64,000 nucleotides of DNA from Motiliproteus sp965230735. GTDB taxonomy: Bacteria; Pseudomonadota; Gammaproteobacteria; Pseudomonadales; Balneatricaceae. The notes beneath the pieces were generated by a model. It was not told the origin of the DNA. It ran no database searches and worked only from the letters and a program-made list of their open reading frames with translations. Positions 16,614 through 26,429 of the stretch are shown here, piece after piece. Every line of letters starts with the position of its first letter. Positions within the stretch are counted from its first letter, which is position 1. A program made the translations under genes and the position numbers. Location of the stretch: positions 682,001 to 746,000 of the forward strand of contig NZ_OZ246016.1 of the NCBI RefSeq assembly GCF_965230735.1, in the 5' to 3' direction.

Positions 16614-17477
16614 TTAAACAGCGGCTGCACCACCGACGATCTCAGAAATTTCCTGAGTGATCGCGGCTTGACGCGCCTTGTTGTAAACCCGCTGCAGATC
16701 GTCAATGAGGTCACCGGCGTTATCGGTGGCGCTCTTCATTGCCATCATTCGTGCAGCCTGCTCACAGGCGTTGTTCTCAACTACAGCTTGATACACCAGT
16801 GACTCGATGTAGCGAGTCAACAGACCATCCAGGAGCTCTTTTGCATCGGGCTCGTAGATGTAGTCCCAGTGGTGGGTCATGCTTTCGTCGTCATCTTCTG
16901 CTTTCAGGGGCAGGAGCTGTTCGATAACCGGTGTTTGGGTCATCGTGTTGACGAAGTTGTTGTATACCATGTGCAACTGATCGATCTTGCCTTCGGCGTA
17001 GGCATCAAGCATTACCTTGACGCTGCCGATCAGGGCGCCGATCTCAGGAGCATCGCCCAGGCCGGAGGTCGCAGCAACGACGTTACCGCCGTAGCTGTTG
17101 AAGAAACCACCTGCCTTGGAACCCACGGCACAGATATCGATTTCGATATTGTTGCCGTTGTGCTCGGTCATTTCACGGACCAGGGTCTTGAACGCATTGA
17201 TGTTCAAGCCACCACAAAGGCCGCGATCAGTTGAAACAACGATATAGCCAACCCGTTTTACATCCCGCTCCTGCATGTACAGGTGCTTGTATTCAGGATT
17301 AGATTTCGCCAGATGAGCGATTACACCACGCATGCGGTCCGCGTAAGGGCGGGTCGCTTGCATGCGGTCCTGAGCGCGACGCATTTTCGACGCAGCAACC
17401 ATTTCCATGGCGCTGGTGATCTTACGTGTACTCTGGATACTCGCAATCTGGGTTTTAATCTCTTTTCCGACTGCCAT
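16614..17477 (-). CDS. atpG: ATP synthase F1 subunit gamma
   Basis: Rotor shaft of F1. 287 residues with conserved N-terminal GKEIKTQIASIQSTRKIT, the GLCGGLN motif in STDRGLCGGLN, and the C-terminal MAMKSATDNAGDLI ... YNKARQAAITQEISEIVGGA. Sits between atpA and atpD as in other proteobacteria. Confidence 0.97.
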   Translation of the reverse strand: MAVGKEIKTQIASIQSTRKITSAMEMVAASKMRRAQDRMQATRPYADRMRGVIAHLAKSNPEYKHLYMQERDVKRVGYIVVSTDRGLCGGLNINAFKTLVREMTEHNGNNIEIDICAVGSKAGGFFNSYGGNVVAATSGLGDAPEIGALIGSVKVMLDAYAEGKIDQLHMVYNNFVNTMTQTPVIEQLLPLKAEDDDESMTHHWDYIYEPDAKELLDGLLTRYIESLVYQAVVENNACEQAARMMAMKSATDNAGDLIDDLQRVYNKARQAAITQEISEIVGGAAAV

Positions 17478-17545
17478 ATCTTTCTGCCTTTAAGTTCGTT
17501 TCGCTTTACCCAAGTTGGTAGGCGGGGGCGTAGACCCCCGTCTCA

Positions 17546-19090
17546 TTACCAGGTCTGGGTGCTCTTGAACTTCTCGATACCGGCTTTAAACGCGGCAGCG
17601 ATGTCGTCGTTGTAGTCGCCAGACTCGTCGACTTGCTTAACCAGATCAGCATGCTCGGAAGCGAAGTAGGCCAGCAACGCGGCTTCGAAATCCAGGATCT
17701 TATTGACCGGGACATCTTCCAGATAGCCTTCGTTGGCGGTGTACAGGACCAGGCCCATTTCGCACAGGCTCATCGGCGAGTACTGCTTCTGCTTCATCAG
17801 TTCGGTAACGGCTTGACCGTGCTCGAGCTGCTTACGGGTCGCTTCGTCAAGATCCGAGGCGAACTGGGAGAATGCCGCCAGTTCACGGTACTGAGCCAGG
17901 GCCAGACGGATACCGCCACCCAGCTTCTTGATGATCTTGGTCTGAGCGGCACCACCTACACGAGATACCGAGATACCGGCGTTCATCGCAGGACGGATAC
18001 CGGCGTTGAACAGGTCGGATTCCAGGAAGATCTGACCGTCGGTGATCGAGATTACGTTGGTCGGTACGAACGCAGATACGTCACCGCCTTGGGTCTCGAT
18101 GATCGGCAGCGCGGTCAAGGAACCGGTCTTGCCTTTAACTTCACCGTTGGTGAACTTCTCAACGTAGTCGACGCTAACACGGGCGGCACGCTCCAGCAGA
18201 CGGCTGTGGAGGTAGAAAACGTCACCCGGGTAGGCTTCACGTCCCGGGGGACGCTTCAGCAGCAGGGAAGTCTGACGGTATGCCCAAGCCTGCTTGGTCA
18301 GGTCATCATAGATGATAAGGGCATCTTCACCGCGGTCACGGAAGTATTCACCCATGGTACAGCCGGCGTAAGCGGACATGTACTGCATCGCGGCCGGGTC
18401 GGCAGCGCCGGCGTTAACGATGATGGTGTGATCCATCGCGCCGTGCTCTTCCAGCTTGCGTACTACGTTGGCGATGGTGGACTGCTTCTGTCCGATCGCA
18501 ACGTAGACACACTTAACGCCGGTGCCTTTCTGGTTGATGATGGCGTCAACCGCTACAGCGGTCTTACCAGTCTGACGGTCGCCGATGATCAGCTCACGCT
18601 GGCCACGACCGATCGGCACCATGGCGTCGATCGCTTTATAACCAGTCTGCATCGGCTGGTCTACTGACTGACGCCAGATTACGCCCGGTGCAACCTTTTC
18701 GATTGCGTCGGTTTCTTTGGCGTCAACCGGACCTTTACCGTCGATCGGGTTACCCAGCGCGTCAACAACACGGCCGAGCAGTTCCGGACCTACCGGTACT
18801 TCCAGGATGCGGCCGGTACAGCGGGCAGTCATGCCCTCTTTCAGTCCCAGGTAGTCACCCAGAACAACGGCACCAACGGAGTCTTGCTCCAGGTTCAGTG
18901 CCATACCGTATACGCCACCAGGGAACTCGATCATTTCCCCGTTCATTACGTCGGCCAGACCGTGAATCCGAACGATACCGTCGGATACGCTGACCACAGT
19001 GCCCTCATTCTGGGCTTCAGAAGTCACATCGAGATTGTCGATGCGCTTCTTGATAATTTCGCTGATCTCAGATGGATTCAGTTGCTGCAT
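17546..19090 (-). CDS. atpA: ATP synthase F1 subunit alpha
   Basis: Non-catalytic nucleotide-binding subunit of F1. 514 residues starting MQQLNPSEISEIIKKRI, the usual start; a longer in-frame extension to 19147 overlaps atpH and is rejected. P-loop GDRQTGKTAVA (about residues 169-179) and the arginine-finger region PAMNAGISVSRVGGAAQ are present. Confidence 0.98.
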   Translation of the reverse strand: MQQLNPSEISEIIKKRIDNLDVTSEAQNEGTVVSVSDGIVRIHGLADVMNGEMIEFPGGVYGMALNLEQDSVGAVVLGDYLGLKEGMTARCTGRILEVPVGPELLGRVVDALGNPIDGKGPVDAKETDAIEKVAPGVIWRQSVDQPMQTGYKAIDAMVPIGRGQRELIIGDRQTGKTAVAVDAIINQKGTGVKCVYVAIGQKQSTIANVVRKLEEHGAMDHTIIVNAGAADPAAMQYMSAYAGCTMGEYFRDRGEDALIIYDDLTKQAWAYRQTSLLLKRPPGREAYPGDVFYLHSRLLERAARVSVDYVEKFTNGEVKGKTGSLTALPIIETQGGDVSAFVPTNVISITDGQIFLESDLFNAGIRPAMNAGISVSRVGGAAQTKIIKKLGGGIRLALAQYRELAAFSQFASDLDEATRKQLEHGQAVTELMKQKQYSPMSLCEMGLVLYTANEGYLEDVPVNKILDFEAALLAYFASEHADLVKQVDESGDYNDDIAAAFKAGIEKFKSTQTW

Positions 19091-19106
19091 GCTCTTTCCC
19101 TCTCGC

Positions 19107-19643
19107 TCAGGAACCCAGGGCTTCAGCAAGCTTCTGCAGCTTGCCACGCACCGAGCCGTCGATTACCAGGTCATCGGTACGCACAATCAGACCGCCGATC
19201 AGGCTCTTATCTTGAGAGCTCGTGATGTTGACTTCGCGGTCCAGCTTGGCGCCCAGTGCCTGAGCTAGGTTGGTCTGTTGCTCTTTGGTCAGTTTGTAGG
19301 CAGAAGTGACTTCAACATCGACACTCTTCTGCTGTTCAGCCTTGAACCGATCGAACAACACGGAAATTTCAGGTAGTACGGGCAGGCGCTTGTTTTCAGC
19401 CAGAAGCTTAATGAAGTTCTGCCCCTGCTCGTTCAGCTTGTCTGCACAGACATCCAGCACCAGACCGGCTTTTTGCTCGGCACTGAGGGCGGGATTTCCG
19501 AGCAGAGCCGCGACTTGCTCGTCGCTGGCCGCCTGGGCGGCAACAGCGAGCATTTCGGACCACTGGTCCAGCGACTTCTGCTCGAGCGCAGACGCAAACG
19601 CAGCTTTGGTATAGGGTCGAGCGACTGTACTTAGTTCAGCCAT
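19107..19643 (-). CDS. atpH: ATP synthase F1 subunit delta
   Basis: Peripheral-stalk link between F1 and subunit b. 178 residues; N-terminal helical bundle (STVARPYTKAAFASALEQ) and C-terminal part with the family motif DKSLIGGLIVRTDDLVIDGSVRGKL. Position between atpF and atpA supports the call. Confidence 0.96.
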   Translation of the reverse strand: MAELSTVARPYTKAAFASALEQKSLDQWSEMLAVAAQAASDEQVAALLGNPALSAEQKAGLVLDVCADKLNEQGQNFIKLLAENKRLPVLPEISVLFDRFKAEQQKSVDVEVTSAYKLTKEQQTNLAQALGAKLDREVNITSSQDKSLIGGLIVRTDDLVIDGSVRGKLQKLAEALGS

Positions 19644-19658
19644 CGTTCACCTCGCTTC

Positions 19659-20129
19659 TTAAAGCTCCGCTGCAAGCTTTGCTACAAGTTCTGCGCTAGC
19701 CTTGCTGTCTACCTCTTTGTCCAGGATCTTCTCCGCACCAGCGATCGCCAGAGCTGCAACTTCAGCCCGCAGCGCTTCTTTAGCACGGTTCTTTTCCTGT
19801 TCGATTTCAGCCTGGGCCGCTTCCTTCAGGCGGTTGCCTTCAGTAATGGCCTGTTCTTTGGCTTCATCGACAATTTGGTTAGCACGCTTATTGGCCTGCT
19901 CGATAATGGCCGCAGCTTGTTCCTTGCCTTCACGCAGTGCCTGGGTGGCTTTTTCTTTCGCCAGTTCCAGGTCACGTGAGGCGCGGTCGGCTGCATCTAG
20001 GCCTTCGGCAATCTTCTTCTGACGTTCTTTCAAAGCGTTGGTGACCGGGGGCCACACGTACTTCATGCAGAACCAGACGAAGAAGGCAAATGCGATGGCC
20101 TGACCAATGATGGTTGCATTGATATTCAC
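19659..20129 (-). CDS. atpF: ATP synthase Fo subunit b
   Basis: Peripheral stalk. 156 residues: one N-terminal membrane helix (ATIIGQAIAFAFFVWFCMKYVW) followed by a long charged Ala/Glu/Lys-rich helix that dimerises. Standard gammaproteobacterial length. Confidence 0.97.
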   Translation of the reverse strand: MNINATIIGQAIAFAFFVWFCMKYVWPPVTNALKERQKKIAEGLDAADRASRDLELAKEKATQALREGKEQAAAIIEQANKRANQIVDEAKEQAITEGNRLKEAAQAEIEQEKNRAKEALRAEVAALAIAGAEKILDKEVDSKASAELVAKLAAEL

Positions 20130-20183
20130 GCCAATACCTCTCGTTACTCTTGATTACTTTTGAGTGAGTTAAAAGGTATTAAC

Positions 20184-20420
20184 TTAACCTGCAGCAACAA
20201 CGAACATGATGTACATGCCGATACCAACACCGATCATCGGGATCGCGTCGACCAGACCCATGACGATGAAGAACTGAGTACGCAGCATCGGGATCAGTTC
20301 AGGCTGACGAGCGCCGCCTTCCAGGAACTTACCACCGAGGATACCGATACCGATCGCAGCACCAGTTGCACCCAGACCCATTACCAGAGCACCAGCCAGG
20401 TATAGCAGAGCAGCTTCCAT
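20184..20420 (-). CDS. atpE: ATP synthase Fo subunit c
   Basis: Proton-carrying rotor ring. 78 residues forming a two-helix hairpin with the glycine-rich GATGAAIGIGILGGKFLEG and the loop RQPE. The proton-carrying acidic residue is the aspartate in FFIVMGLVDAIPMIG. That places the site as in other H+-type c subunits of gammaproteobacteria, with no sodium-site Gln/Ser pattern noted. Confidence 0.97.
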   Translation of the reverse strand: MEAALLYLAGALVMGLGATGAAIGIGILGGKFLEGGARQPELIPMLRTQFFIVMGLVDAIPMIGVGIGMYIMFVVAAG

Positions 20421-20524
20421 TGTATTCTCCTATTAAGAGTTTAAGTTTTTAAGTTTTGGTTAATTGAATTAGTTTCTTGCTTCAGTTAGGTGGATCCGTT
20501 CGTCGGACCCACCAACAATTCTTC

Positions 20525-21385
20525 TTAGTGCGATTCGTGCGCCATGCTCATGTACACAATGGTCAACACCATAAAGATGAAGGCCTGCAGCGTGATGATG
20601 AGGATGTGGAAGATCGCCCAGGGTACCGATAGCACCCACTGGATCCAGAACGGCAGCAGCGCGATCAGGATGAAGATCATCTCACCGGCGTACATGTTTC
20701 CGAACAGTCGCAGACCCAGCGAAACCGGCTTGGCCAGCAGGTTAACGCCTTCCAGGAACAGGTTGGCCGGAACCATGTACTTACCCAGCGGCTGCAGGGT
20801 CAGTTCGGCGATAAATTCTTTCGGACCCTTAACGGTCAGGCTGTAGTAGATGATCAGCGCGAATACGCTCAGGGACATGCCCATGGTGGCGTTAACGTCA
20901 GTGGTCGGTACGATCTTCAGGTACGGAACGCCCAGCTGGGTGGCCAGGTAGGGTACCCAGTCGATCGGCACCAGATCCATCAGGTTCATCAGCCAGACCC
21001 AGACGAAGATGGTCAGCGCCAGCGGGGCGACCAACTCGTTGCGGCTGTGGAAGGAGGATTTCACGTTGTCATCGACGAACTCGATGATCGACTCGACAAA
21101 GTTCTGCAGTGATCCGGGCACCCCTGTGGTGGCTTTGACCGCCGCCTTACGGAACAACCAGATAAAGAACAAGCCCAGACCAACGGAGAACAGCATGGTA
21201 TCCAGGTTGATCGCCCAGAATCCCATGGTTGATGCTTCGTTGCCGTGAGCAATAGTCCAGGTACCGCCTTCACCGACCACAGAACCGTCGTAACGGACAA
21301 AACCTTCAGGCAGCTTGCCGAAGGTCAAGTTGGTCAGGTGGTGGATGATATACCCGGAAGTCGTGAGTGCGCCTTCTGCAGCCAT
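20525..21385 (-). CDS. atpB: ATP synthase Fo subunit a
   Basis: Proton-channel subunit. 286 residues, multiple membrane helices. The conserved essential arginine lies in PVSLGLRLFGNMYAGE, and MDLVPIDWVPYLATQL is also present. Preceded by atpI in the same direction. Confidence 0.97.
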   Translation of the reverse strand: MAAEGALTTSGYIIHHLTNLTFGKLPEGFVRYDGSVVGEGGTWTIAHGNEASTMGFWAINLDTMLFSVGLGLFFIWLFRKAAVKATTGVPGSLQNFVESIIEFVDDNVKSSFHSRNELVAPLALTIFVWVWLMNLMDLVPIDWVPYLATQLGVPYLKIVPTTDVNATMGMSLSVFALIIYYSLTVKGPKEFIAELTLQPLGKYMVPANLFLEGVNLLAKPVSLGLRLFGNMYAGEMIFILIALLPFWIQWVLSVPWAIFHILIITLQAFIFMVLTIVYMSMAHESH

Positions 21386-21399
21386 GATTTCCTCTCAGT

Positions 21400-21822
21400 T
21401 CAATTTTTCAAAAGTTTTTGATTCTGTAGCAACGGCGCCAGCCAAGAGATCAGCTGCATCAGTATAAAAACGCCAAATAAGGAAAAGGGCTCTAGCGGTC
21501 TTACCAGACTGAACACGCTGCCGAACAGCACCATGGTCAGAGCCATTTTCCATATTTCACTTTTATACAGTTCGCGCACACTTTGGCGCAGACCGGTCCG
21601 CGGGTCAGCCTTTAAAACCCGCTGTGCTTGATACATAAAGGGGATTAAGTAGATCAGTCCGCCCAGTAAAGCCGAGTATCCAGCAACAGTTCCAGCACTT
21701 AGCCAGATGATTGCCGAAGCAATCACCGTCAGGACAATCTGCGACAACATCAGAGCGCGTATCTGCGTACGCTGCTTTTGGGTCGTTAAGCCTTTATTGT
21801 TGGGGTTGTTAGCTTGACCCAC
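21400..21822 (-). CDS. atpI: ATP synthase assembly protein I
   Basis: Small membrane protein at the head of the atp operon, thought to help assemble the c ring and perhaps bind Mg2+. About four hydrophobic helices (ALMLSQIVLTVIASAIIW, YSALLGGLIYLIPFMY, MALTMVLFGSVFSLV, LFGVFILMQLISWLA). The start is uncertain: the frame is open to 21921. A GTG at 21822 gives 140 residues near the family length; a later ATG is also possible. Confidence 0.88.
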   Translation of the reverse strand: MGQANNPNNKGLTTQKQRTQIRALMLSQIVLTVIASAIIWLSAGTVAGYSALLGGLIYLIPFMYQAQRVLKADPRTGLRQSVRELYKSEIWKMALTMVLFGSVFSLVRPLEPFSLFGVFILMQLISWLAPLLQNQKLLKN

Positions 21823-21979
21823 GGGTATCGACCCTGCTCCGAATAAGCGTCGTTGAAGCGATTCGCCCCCCCTAACCGACTGCGGATTATAGGGGCTAAG
21901 GGTAGGCGCTTCAACCACCAATTAAGGGTATCTAATCCAAGGTCGTATAAGGGCTTGCGGGTTATTTGGTACCTTGGTG

Positions 21980-22849
21980 TTATTGCATTCTCTGGAGGAT
22001 CGATTCGACCTCTTCCAGATTGCGGTAGCTGATGGTCAGCTTGCCGTCGCCCTTTTCGGAGTGATTGATCCGAACCTGCATCCCCAACAGCTCACGCCAG
22101 CGCTGCTGCAGCTGCTCGACACCGGGATCCGGTGCGGCTTTGTCGGCCTTCTTCGTTCCGGCCTGGAACTGCTTGACGAACTCTTCGGTCTGACGCACTG
22201 ACAAGCCCCGCGCTACCACTTCCTTGGCTGCTGCTACCTGCTTGTCACCATCCAGCGCCAGCAATGCCCGGGCATGACCCATCTCCAGGTCGCCGTACTC
22301 CAGCATCCGCTTCACTTCCGGCATCAGTTTCATCAGCCGCAGCAGGTTGGTCACCGCACTGCGTGATTTGCCGACCGCTTCGGCTACCTTCTGCTGGGTC
22401 AGTTCGAATTCATCCATCAGTCGCTGCAGCGCCATCGCCTCTTCGATCGGGTTCAGGTCTTCGCGCTGGATGTTCTCGATCAACGCCATCGCGATCGCCG
22501 CTTCATCGGGCACTTCTCGGATGCAGGTGGGGATCTCGGTCAAGCCGGCCATCTGCGCCGCACGCCAGCGCCTTTCACCGGCGATGATCTCGTAACGCCC
22601 CATGTCGACCGGACGCACCACGATCGGTTGAATCACCCCCTGGGCCCGAATCGAGCTGGCTAGCTCTTCCAACGCCGCCTGGTCCATATCCCGCCGCGGC
22701 TGGTAGATACCGCGCTGAATCTTATCGACCGGCAACGCCTGCAGGGCCTCGGACGACTCGGTTGCCGTTAGTTCAACCGGGCTATCTTCCATCGGTGCAC
22801 CACCAAGCAGTGCATCCAGACCACGACCTAGGCCACGTTTTTTTACCAT
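21980..22849 (-). CDS. parB: Chromosome-partitioning protein ParB (Spo0J)
   Basis: Centromere-binding CTP-dependent clamp of the ParABS segregation system. 289 residues from ATG 22849 (MVKKRGLGRGLDALLG, the family N-terminus; a longer frame is rejected). ParB/Srx motifs: IAGERRWRAAQMAGL and the arginine-rich ENIQREDLNPIEEA box. Then a helix-turn-helix (TQQKVAEAVGKSRSAVTNLLRL) for parS and a C-terminal dimerisation domain. Its target parS sites occur at 42859, 43255 and 45131 in this window. Confidence 0.97.
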   Translation of the reverse strand: MVKKRGLGRGLDALLGGAPMEDSPVELTATESSEALQALPVDKIQRGIYQPRRDMDQAALEELASSIRAQGVIQPIVVRPVDMGRYEIIAGERRWRAAQMAGLTEIPTCIREVPDEAAIAMALIENIQREDLNPIEEAMALQRLMDEFELTQQKVAEAVGKSRSAVTNLLRLMKLMPEVKRMLEYGDLEMGHARALLALDGDKQVAAAKEVVARGLSVRQTEEFVKQFQAGTKKADKAAPDPGVEQLQQRWRELLGMQVRINHSEKGDGKLTISYRNLEEVESILQRMQ

Positions 22850-22895
22850 CGTTGTTTCCGTCGTTGAGTGCGTATGATTTCGGAGTGTTGAATTC

Positions 22896-23684
22896 TCAGG
22901 AGGCCAGCGCGTTGGGCGACTGGGCGCAACGACGGTTAACCTCACCGGCCAGTGCCAGGTAGGAAACCGCACCGCGGGAATTCTTGTCGTACAGCAGGGC
23001 CGGCAGACCATGACTGGGTGCCTCGGCCAGCCGAACATTGCGCGGGATCACGGTACGGTAGACCTTGTCGCCGAAGTACTCGAGCAGTTGGGTCGACACA
23101 TCCCGGGTCAGTCCGTTGCGCGGATCGTACATGGTCCGCAGGATTCCTTCGACCTGGAGGCTGGGATTCAACGCCGCACGGATCTTTTCGACCGTGCCCA
23201 TCAACGCCGAGATCCCCTCCAGCGCATAGTACTCGCACTGCATCGGGATGATCACCCCGGTGGCCGCCACCAACGCATTCACGGTCAGCATGTTCAGCGA
23301 CGGCGGGCTGTCGATCAGGATGTAATCGTAGTTGTCCTGCACCAGGTTCAGCGCCTGCTTGAGCCGGAACTCCTTGCGCTTGACCGGGATCAGCTCGACC
23401 TCGGCGGCGGTCAGATCACCGTTGGCCGGCAGCAGGTCAAAGCCGCCGCTGGTCTCTGAGGTGATCGCATCCTGGGTATCGACCCGGCCGGTCAGCACAT
23501 CGTAGACCGAACGCTCGAGGCCATGCTTGTCGACCCCGGCGCCCATAGTGGCATTGCCCTGCGGGTCCAGATCGACCATCAGCACCCGACGTTTGGTGGC
23601 CGCCAGCGATGCCGCTAGATTGACGCAGGAGGTGGTCTTGCCGACCCCGCCTTTTTGATTGGTCACCGCTAGAATTTTAACCAC
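22896..23684 (-). CDS. parA: Chromosome-partitioning ATPase ParA (Soj)
   Basis: Walker-type ATPase that moves ParB-parS complexes over the nucleoid. 262 residues. The GTG at 23684 is chosen because AAGGAG lies 6 bases upstream and the protein then begins MVKILAVTNQKGGVGKTT, the deviant Walker A motif, right at the N-terminus. Walker B DYILIDSPPSL and the switch region DLDPQGNATMG are present. 46 bases upstream of parB. Confidence 0.97.
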   Translation of the reverse strand: MVKILAVTNQKGGVGKTTSCVNLAASLAATKRRVLMVDLDPQGNATMGAGVDKHGLERSVYDVLTGRVDTQDAITSETSGGFDLLPANGDLTAAEVELIPVKRKEFRLKQALNLVQDNYDYILIDSPPSLNMLTVNALVAATGVIIPMQCEYYALEGISALMGTVEKIRAALNPSLQVEGILRTMYDPRNGLTRDVSTQLLEYFGDKVYRTVIPRNVRLAEAPSHGLPALLYDKNSRGAVSYLALAGEVNRRCAQSPNALAS

Positions 23685-23726
23685 CGAAGTCTCCTTGTCC
23701 GGTACAAATCTCAATCGTAAAACCCG

Positions 23727-24401
23727 TCATTCGGGTTGGATTTTCTGCACCATCAGCAGATGCCGCTCACCGTCGGAGCCCGGTACCTGCAGCGGTTTGC
23801 TGTCGCGTAACGCAAAGCCTTCGGGCATCTGCGCCAACTCCTGCTCAGGGTACTGCCCTTTCATGGCAAGATAATAACCGTTCTGGTCGCACAGCGGTGC
23901 AGTCCAGCTCAGCATGTCCTCCAGCGAAGCAAAGGCCCGCGAAATAACCGCATCGAACGGCTCGTTGATCGGGTACTGCTCGACCCGGCCGTGGTAGATC
24001 TCGATATTCTCCAGTCCCAGCTCCAGCTTGGCCTGCTGCAGGAAGCGGGTTTTCTTACCGTTGCTGTCCATCAGCGTGAAGCGCCGCTGCGGATACATGA
24101 TCGCCAGCACCACCCCGGGCAGACCCGGCCCGGTACCAACATCGGCGATCCGTTGCGGCGATGGCCGCAGAGACTCGATATGGGGCACCACGCTGAGACT
24201 GTCGAGAAGATGCCGCGACACCATCGCCAACGGATCCCGAATGGCAGTGAGGTTATAAGCCCGGTTCCACTTGTGCAACAGTCCGAGGTAACGCAGCAGC
24301 AACTGCTGCTGCTGATCGCTCAGGACAACCCCCAGCTGCTCGGCGCCCCGGCTTAGCTTAGGTTCACAATCCTGCGGCAGACCGTATTCGGTAACAGACA
24401 T
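23727..24401 (-). CDS. rsmG: 16S rRNA (guanine527-N7)-methyltransferase
   Basis: Methylates G527 of 16S rRNA (formerly GidB). 224 residues with the SAM-binding IADVGTGPGLPGVVLAI (about residues 74-90) and the following FTLMDSNGKKTRFL, a family signature. Its ATG overlaps the mnmG stop by one base (TGATG), indicating translational coupling. Confidence 0.97.
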   Translation of the reverse strand: MSVTEYGLPQDCEPKLSRGAEQLGVVLSDQQQQLLLRYLGLLHKWNRAYNLTAIRDPLAMVSRHLLDSLSVVPHIESLRPSPQRIADVGTGPGLPGVVLAIMYPQRRFTLMDSNGKKTRFLQQAKLELGLENIEIYHGRVEQYPINEPFDAVISRAFASLEDMLSWTAPLCDQNGYYLAMKGQYPEQELAQMPEGFALRDSKPLQVPGSDGERHLLMVQKIQPE

Positions 24402-26311
24402 CAGCTCGGCTCCCCGTTGGGTGATGTACCATTGAGCTGTTGCAGTTTGCCCAGCTTTTTCAGATGGATCAGCAGCAGTGAAACCGCCGCCGGGGTCACT
24501 CCTTGGATACGGCCAGCCTGAGCCAGGGTCGCCGGACGGGTTTCGTTCAATTTCTGGCGGATCTCATTGGAAAGTCCATCAATGGCGCTGTAATCAAGCT
24601 GTTCAGGCAGCTTGGTATCTTCCTGACGGCGCAATCGTTCGATCTCATCCTGCTGACGCTGAATATAACCGGCATACTTGGTCTCGATCTCGACTTGTTC
24701 GCAGACCCGCGGATCGATATCGACGTCACCGCACAGGCCACCCACATCGGCATAACCGAGTTCCGGCCGCTTCAGCAGATCGAGCAGGTTGTACTCACGC
24801 CCGAGCGGCTTATCGAGTTTGTCATCCAGTCGTGCAGCGGATTCGGTACCCGGCTGTACCCAGCTATCCTTGAGACGCTGGGTCTCCCGTTCGATCGATT
24901 CACGCTTCTCGCAAAATGCTTGCCAGCGCTCGTCACCAACCAATCCCAATTCACGACCCTGCTCGGTCAGGCGAATGTCGGCATTGTCTTCGCGCAGAAT
25001 CAGGCGATACTCGGCCCGGCTGGTAAACATCCGGTAAGGCTCGGAAGTTCCCAGGGTGATCAAATCATCAACCATCACCCCGATATAGGCCTCATCCCGC
25101 CGCGGGCACCAGCTGTCACGCCCTGCAGCCTGCAACGCGGCATTGGCACCAGCCAACAAGCCCTGAGCACCGGCCTCTTCGTAACCGGTGGTGCCGTTGA
25201 TCTGGCCGGCGAAGAACAGGCCATCGACCAGCTTGCTCTCCAACGAAGCCTTCAGATCCTGAGGGTTGAAGTAATCGTACTCGATGGCATAGCCGGGTCG
25301 GGTGATAAAGGCGTTCTCAAATCCTTTGATTGAGCGCACCAGTTCGATCTGGACATCGAACGGCAGACTGGTGGAGATACCGTTGGGGTAGAGCTCGTGG
25401 GTGGTCAGCCCCTCGGGCTCAACAAAAACCTGGTGGGATTCTTTGTCGGCAAAACGAACAATCTTATCTTCCACCGACGGGCAGTAACGTGGTCCAACCC
25501 CATCGATGACGCCGGTATAGAGGGGCGAGCGGTCCATCCCGCCACGGATAATCTCATGGGTCCGGCTGTTGGTATGGGTGATATAGCAGCTGATCTGTTG
25601 CGGATGGTCGGCGACCGAGCCCAGGTAGGACATCACCGGCAGCGGCGTATCACCCGGCTGCTCCTGCATCACCGAGAAGTCGACACTGCGGGCGTCGATA
25701 CGGGGCGGGGTTCCGGTTTTCAGTCGGTCAACCCGAAGTTCGGTGTCACGCAGACGCCGAGCCAGACTGGACGATGGGGGATCACCGGCACGCCCACCGC
25801 TGTGATTCTGCATGCCGATATGGATCAGGCCACCGAGGAAGGTTCCAGCTGTCAGCACCACCGTACGGGCGTAGAACCTTAATCCCATCTGGGTCACGGC
25901 ACCGGCGACCCGGTCCTTCTCAAAGATCAGATCATCGACGGTCTGCTGAATAATCTGCAGGTTGGGCTGGTTCTCAAGGATCGAGCGAATCGCTGCCTTA
26001 TACAGCTGTCGGTCCGCCTGCGCCCGAGTTGCCCGCACCGCGGGTCCTTTACGGGAATTCAAAGTCCGGAACTGGATTCCCGCCAAGTCGGTGGCTTTGG
26101 CCATCGCACCATCGAGGGCGTCGATCTCCTTCACCAGATGGCTCTTACCGATTCCCCCGATCGCCGGGTTACAGGACATCTGACCCAGGGTCTCAATATT
26201 CTGAGTCAACAATAGGGTGCGTGAACCCATCCTTGCCGCCGCCAACGCAGCTTCGGTCCCGGCATGGCCGCCACCGATCACAATGACATCGAAATGTTCA
26301 GGAAAGTCCAC
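24401..26311 (-). CDS. mnmG: tRNA uridine-5-carboxymethylaminomethyl modification enzyme MnmG (GidA)
   Basis: FAD-dependent partner of MnmE in making 5-(carboxymethyl)aminomethyl-uridine at the wobble position of tRNA. 636 residues. N-terminal FAD motif VIVIGGGHAGTEAALAAARMG, the GidA signature GPRYCPSVEDKIVRF, and the C-terminal helical domain that contacts MnmE. The gene is adjacent to the DnaA-box-rich intergenic region, as in E. coli and Vibrio where it abuts oriC. Confidence 0.98.
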   Translation of the reverse strand: MDFPEHFDVIVIGGGHAGTEAALAAARMGSRTLLLTQNIETLGQMSCNPAIGGIGKSHLVKEIDALDGAMAKATDLAGIQFRTLNSRKGPAVRATRAQADRQLYKAAIRSILENQPNLQIIQQTVDDLIFEKDRVAGAVTQMGLRFYARTVVLTAGTFLGGLIHIGMQNHSGGRAGDPPSSSLARRLRDTELRVDRLKTGTPPRIDARSVDFSVMQEQPGDTPLPVMSYLGSVADHPQQISCYITHTNSRTHEIIRGGMDRSPLYTGVIDGVGPRYCPSVEDKIVRFADKESHQVFVEPEGLTTHELYPNGISTSLPFDVQIELVRSIKGFENAFITRPGYAIEYDYFNPQDLKASLESKLVDGLFFAGQINGTTGYEEAGAQGLLAGANAALQAAGRDSWCPRRDEAYIGVMVDDLITLGTSEPYRMFTSRAEYRLILREDNADIRLTEQGRELGLVGDERWQAFCEKRESIERETQRLKDSWVQPGTESAARLDDKLDKPLGREYNLLDLLKRPELGYADVGGLCGDVDIDPRVCEQVEIETKYAGYIQRQQDEIERLRRQEDTKLPEQLDYSAIDGLSNEIRQKLNETRPATLAQAGRIQGVTPAAVSLLLIHLKKLGKLQQLNGTSPNGEPS

Positions 26312-26429
26312 GATAACCTCTCAGATACAACGGCCAACTCCCGGTGCTGAACCGTTTCAGCCCGAGATGCAGGTAAAGAGGGCAAGTATATCGGCTCCCA
26401 TGTCGTTTATGAATTGAGCCGGACCGAGT

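Noticed and set aside
17633..18667. 344-codon plus-strand frame over atpA
   Set aside because: Antisense shadow of a near-invariant ATP synthase gene.
22850..23038. Extended parB start overlapping parA
   Set aside because: The added residues do not resemble ParB; MVKKRGLGRG is the family N-terminus and has its own ribosome site.
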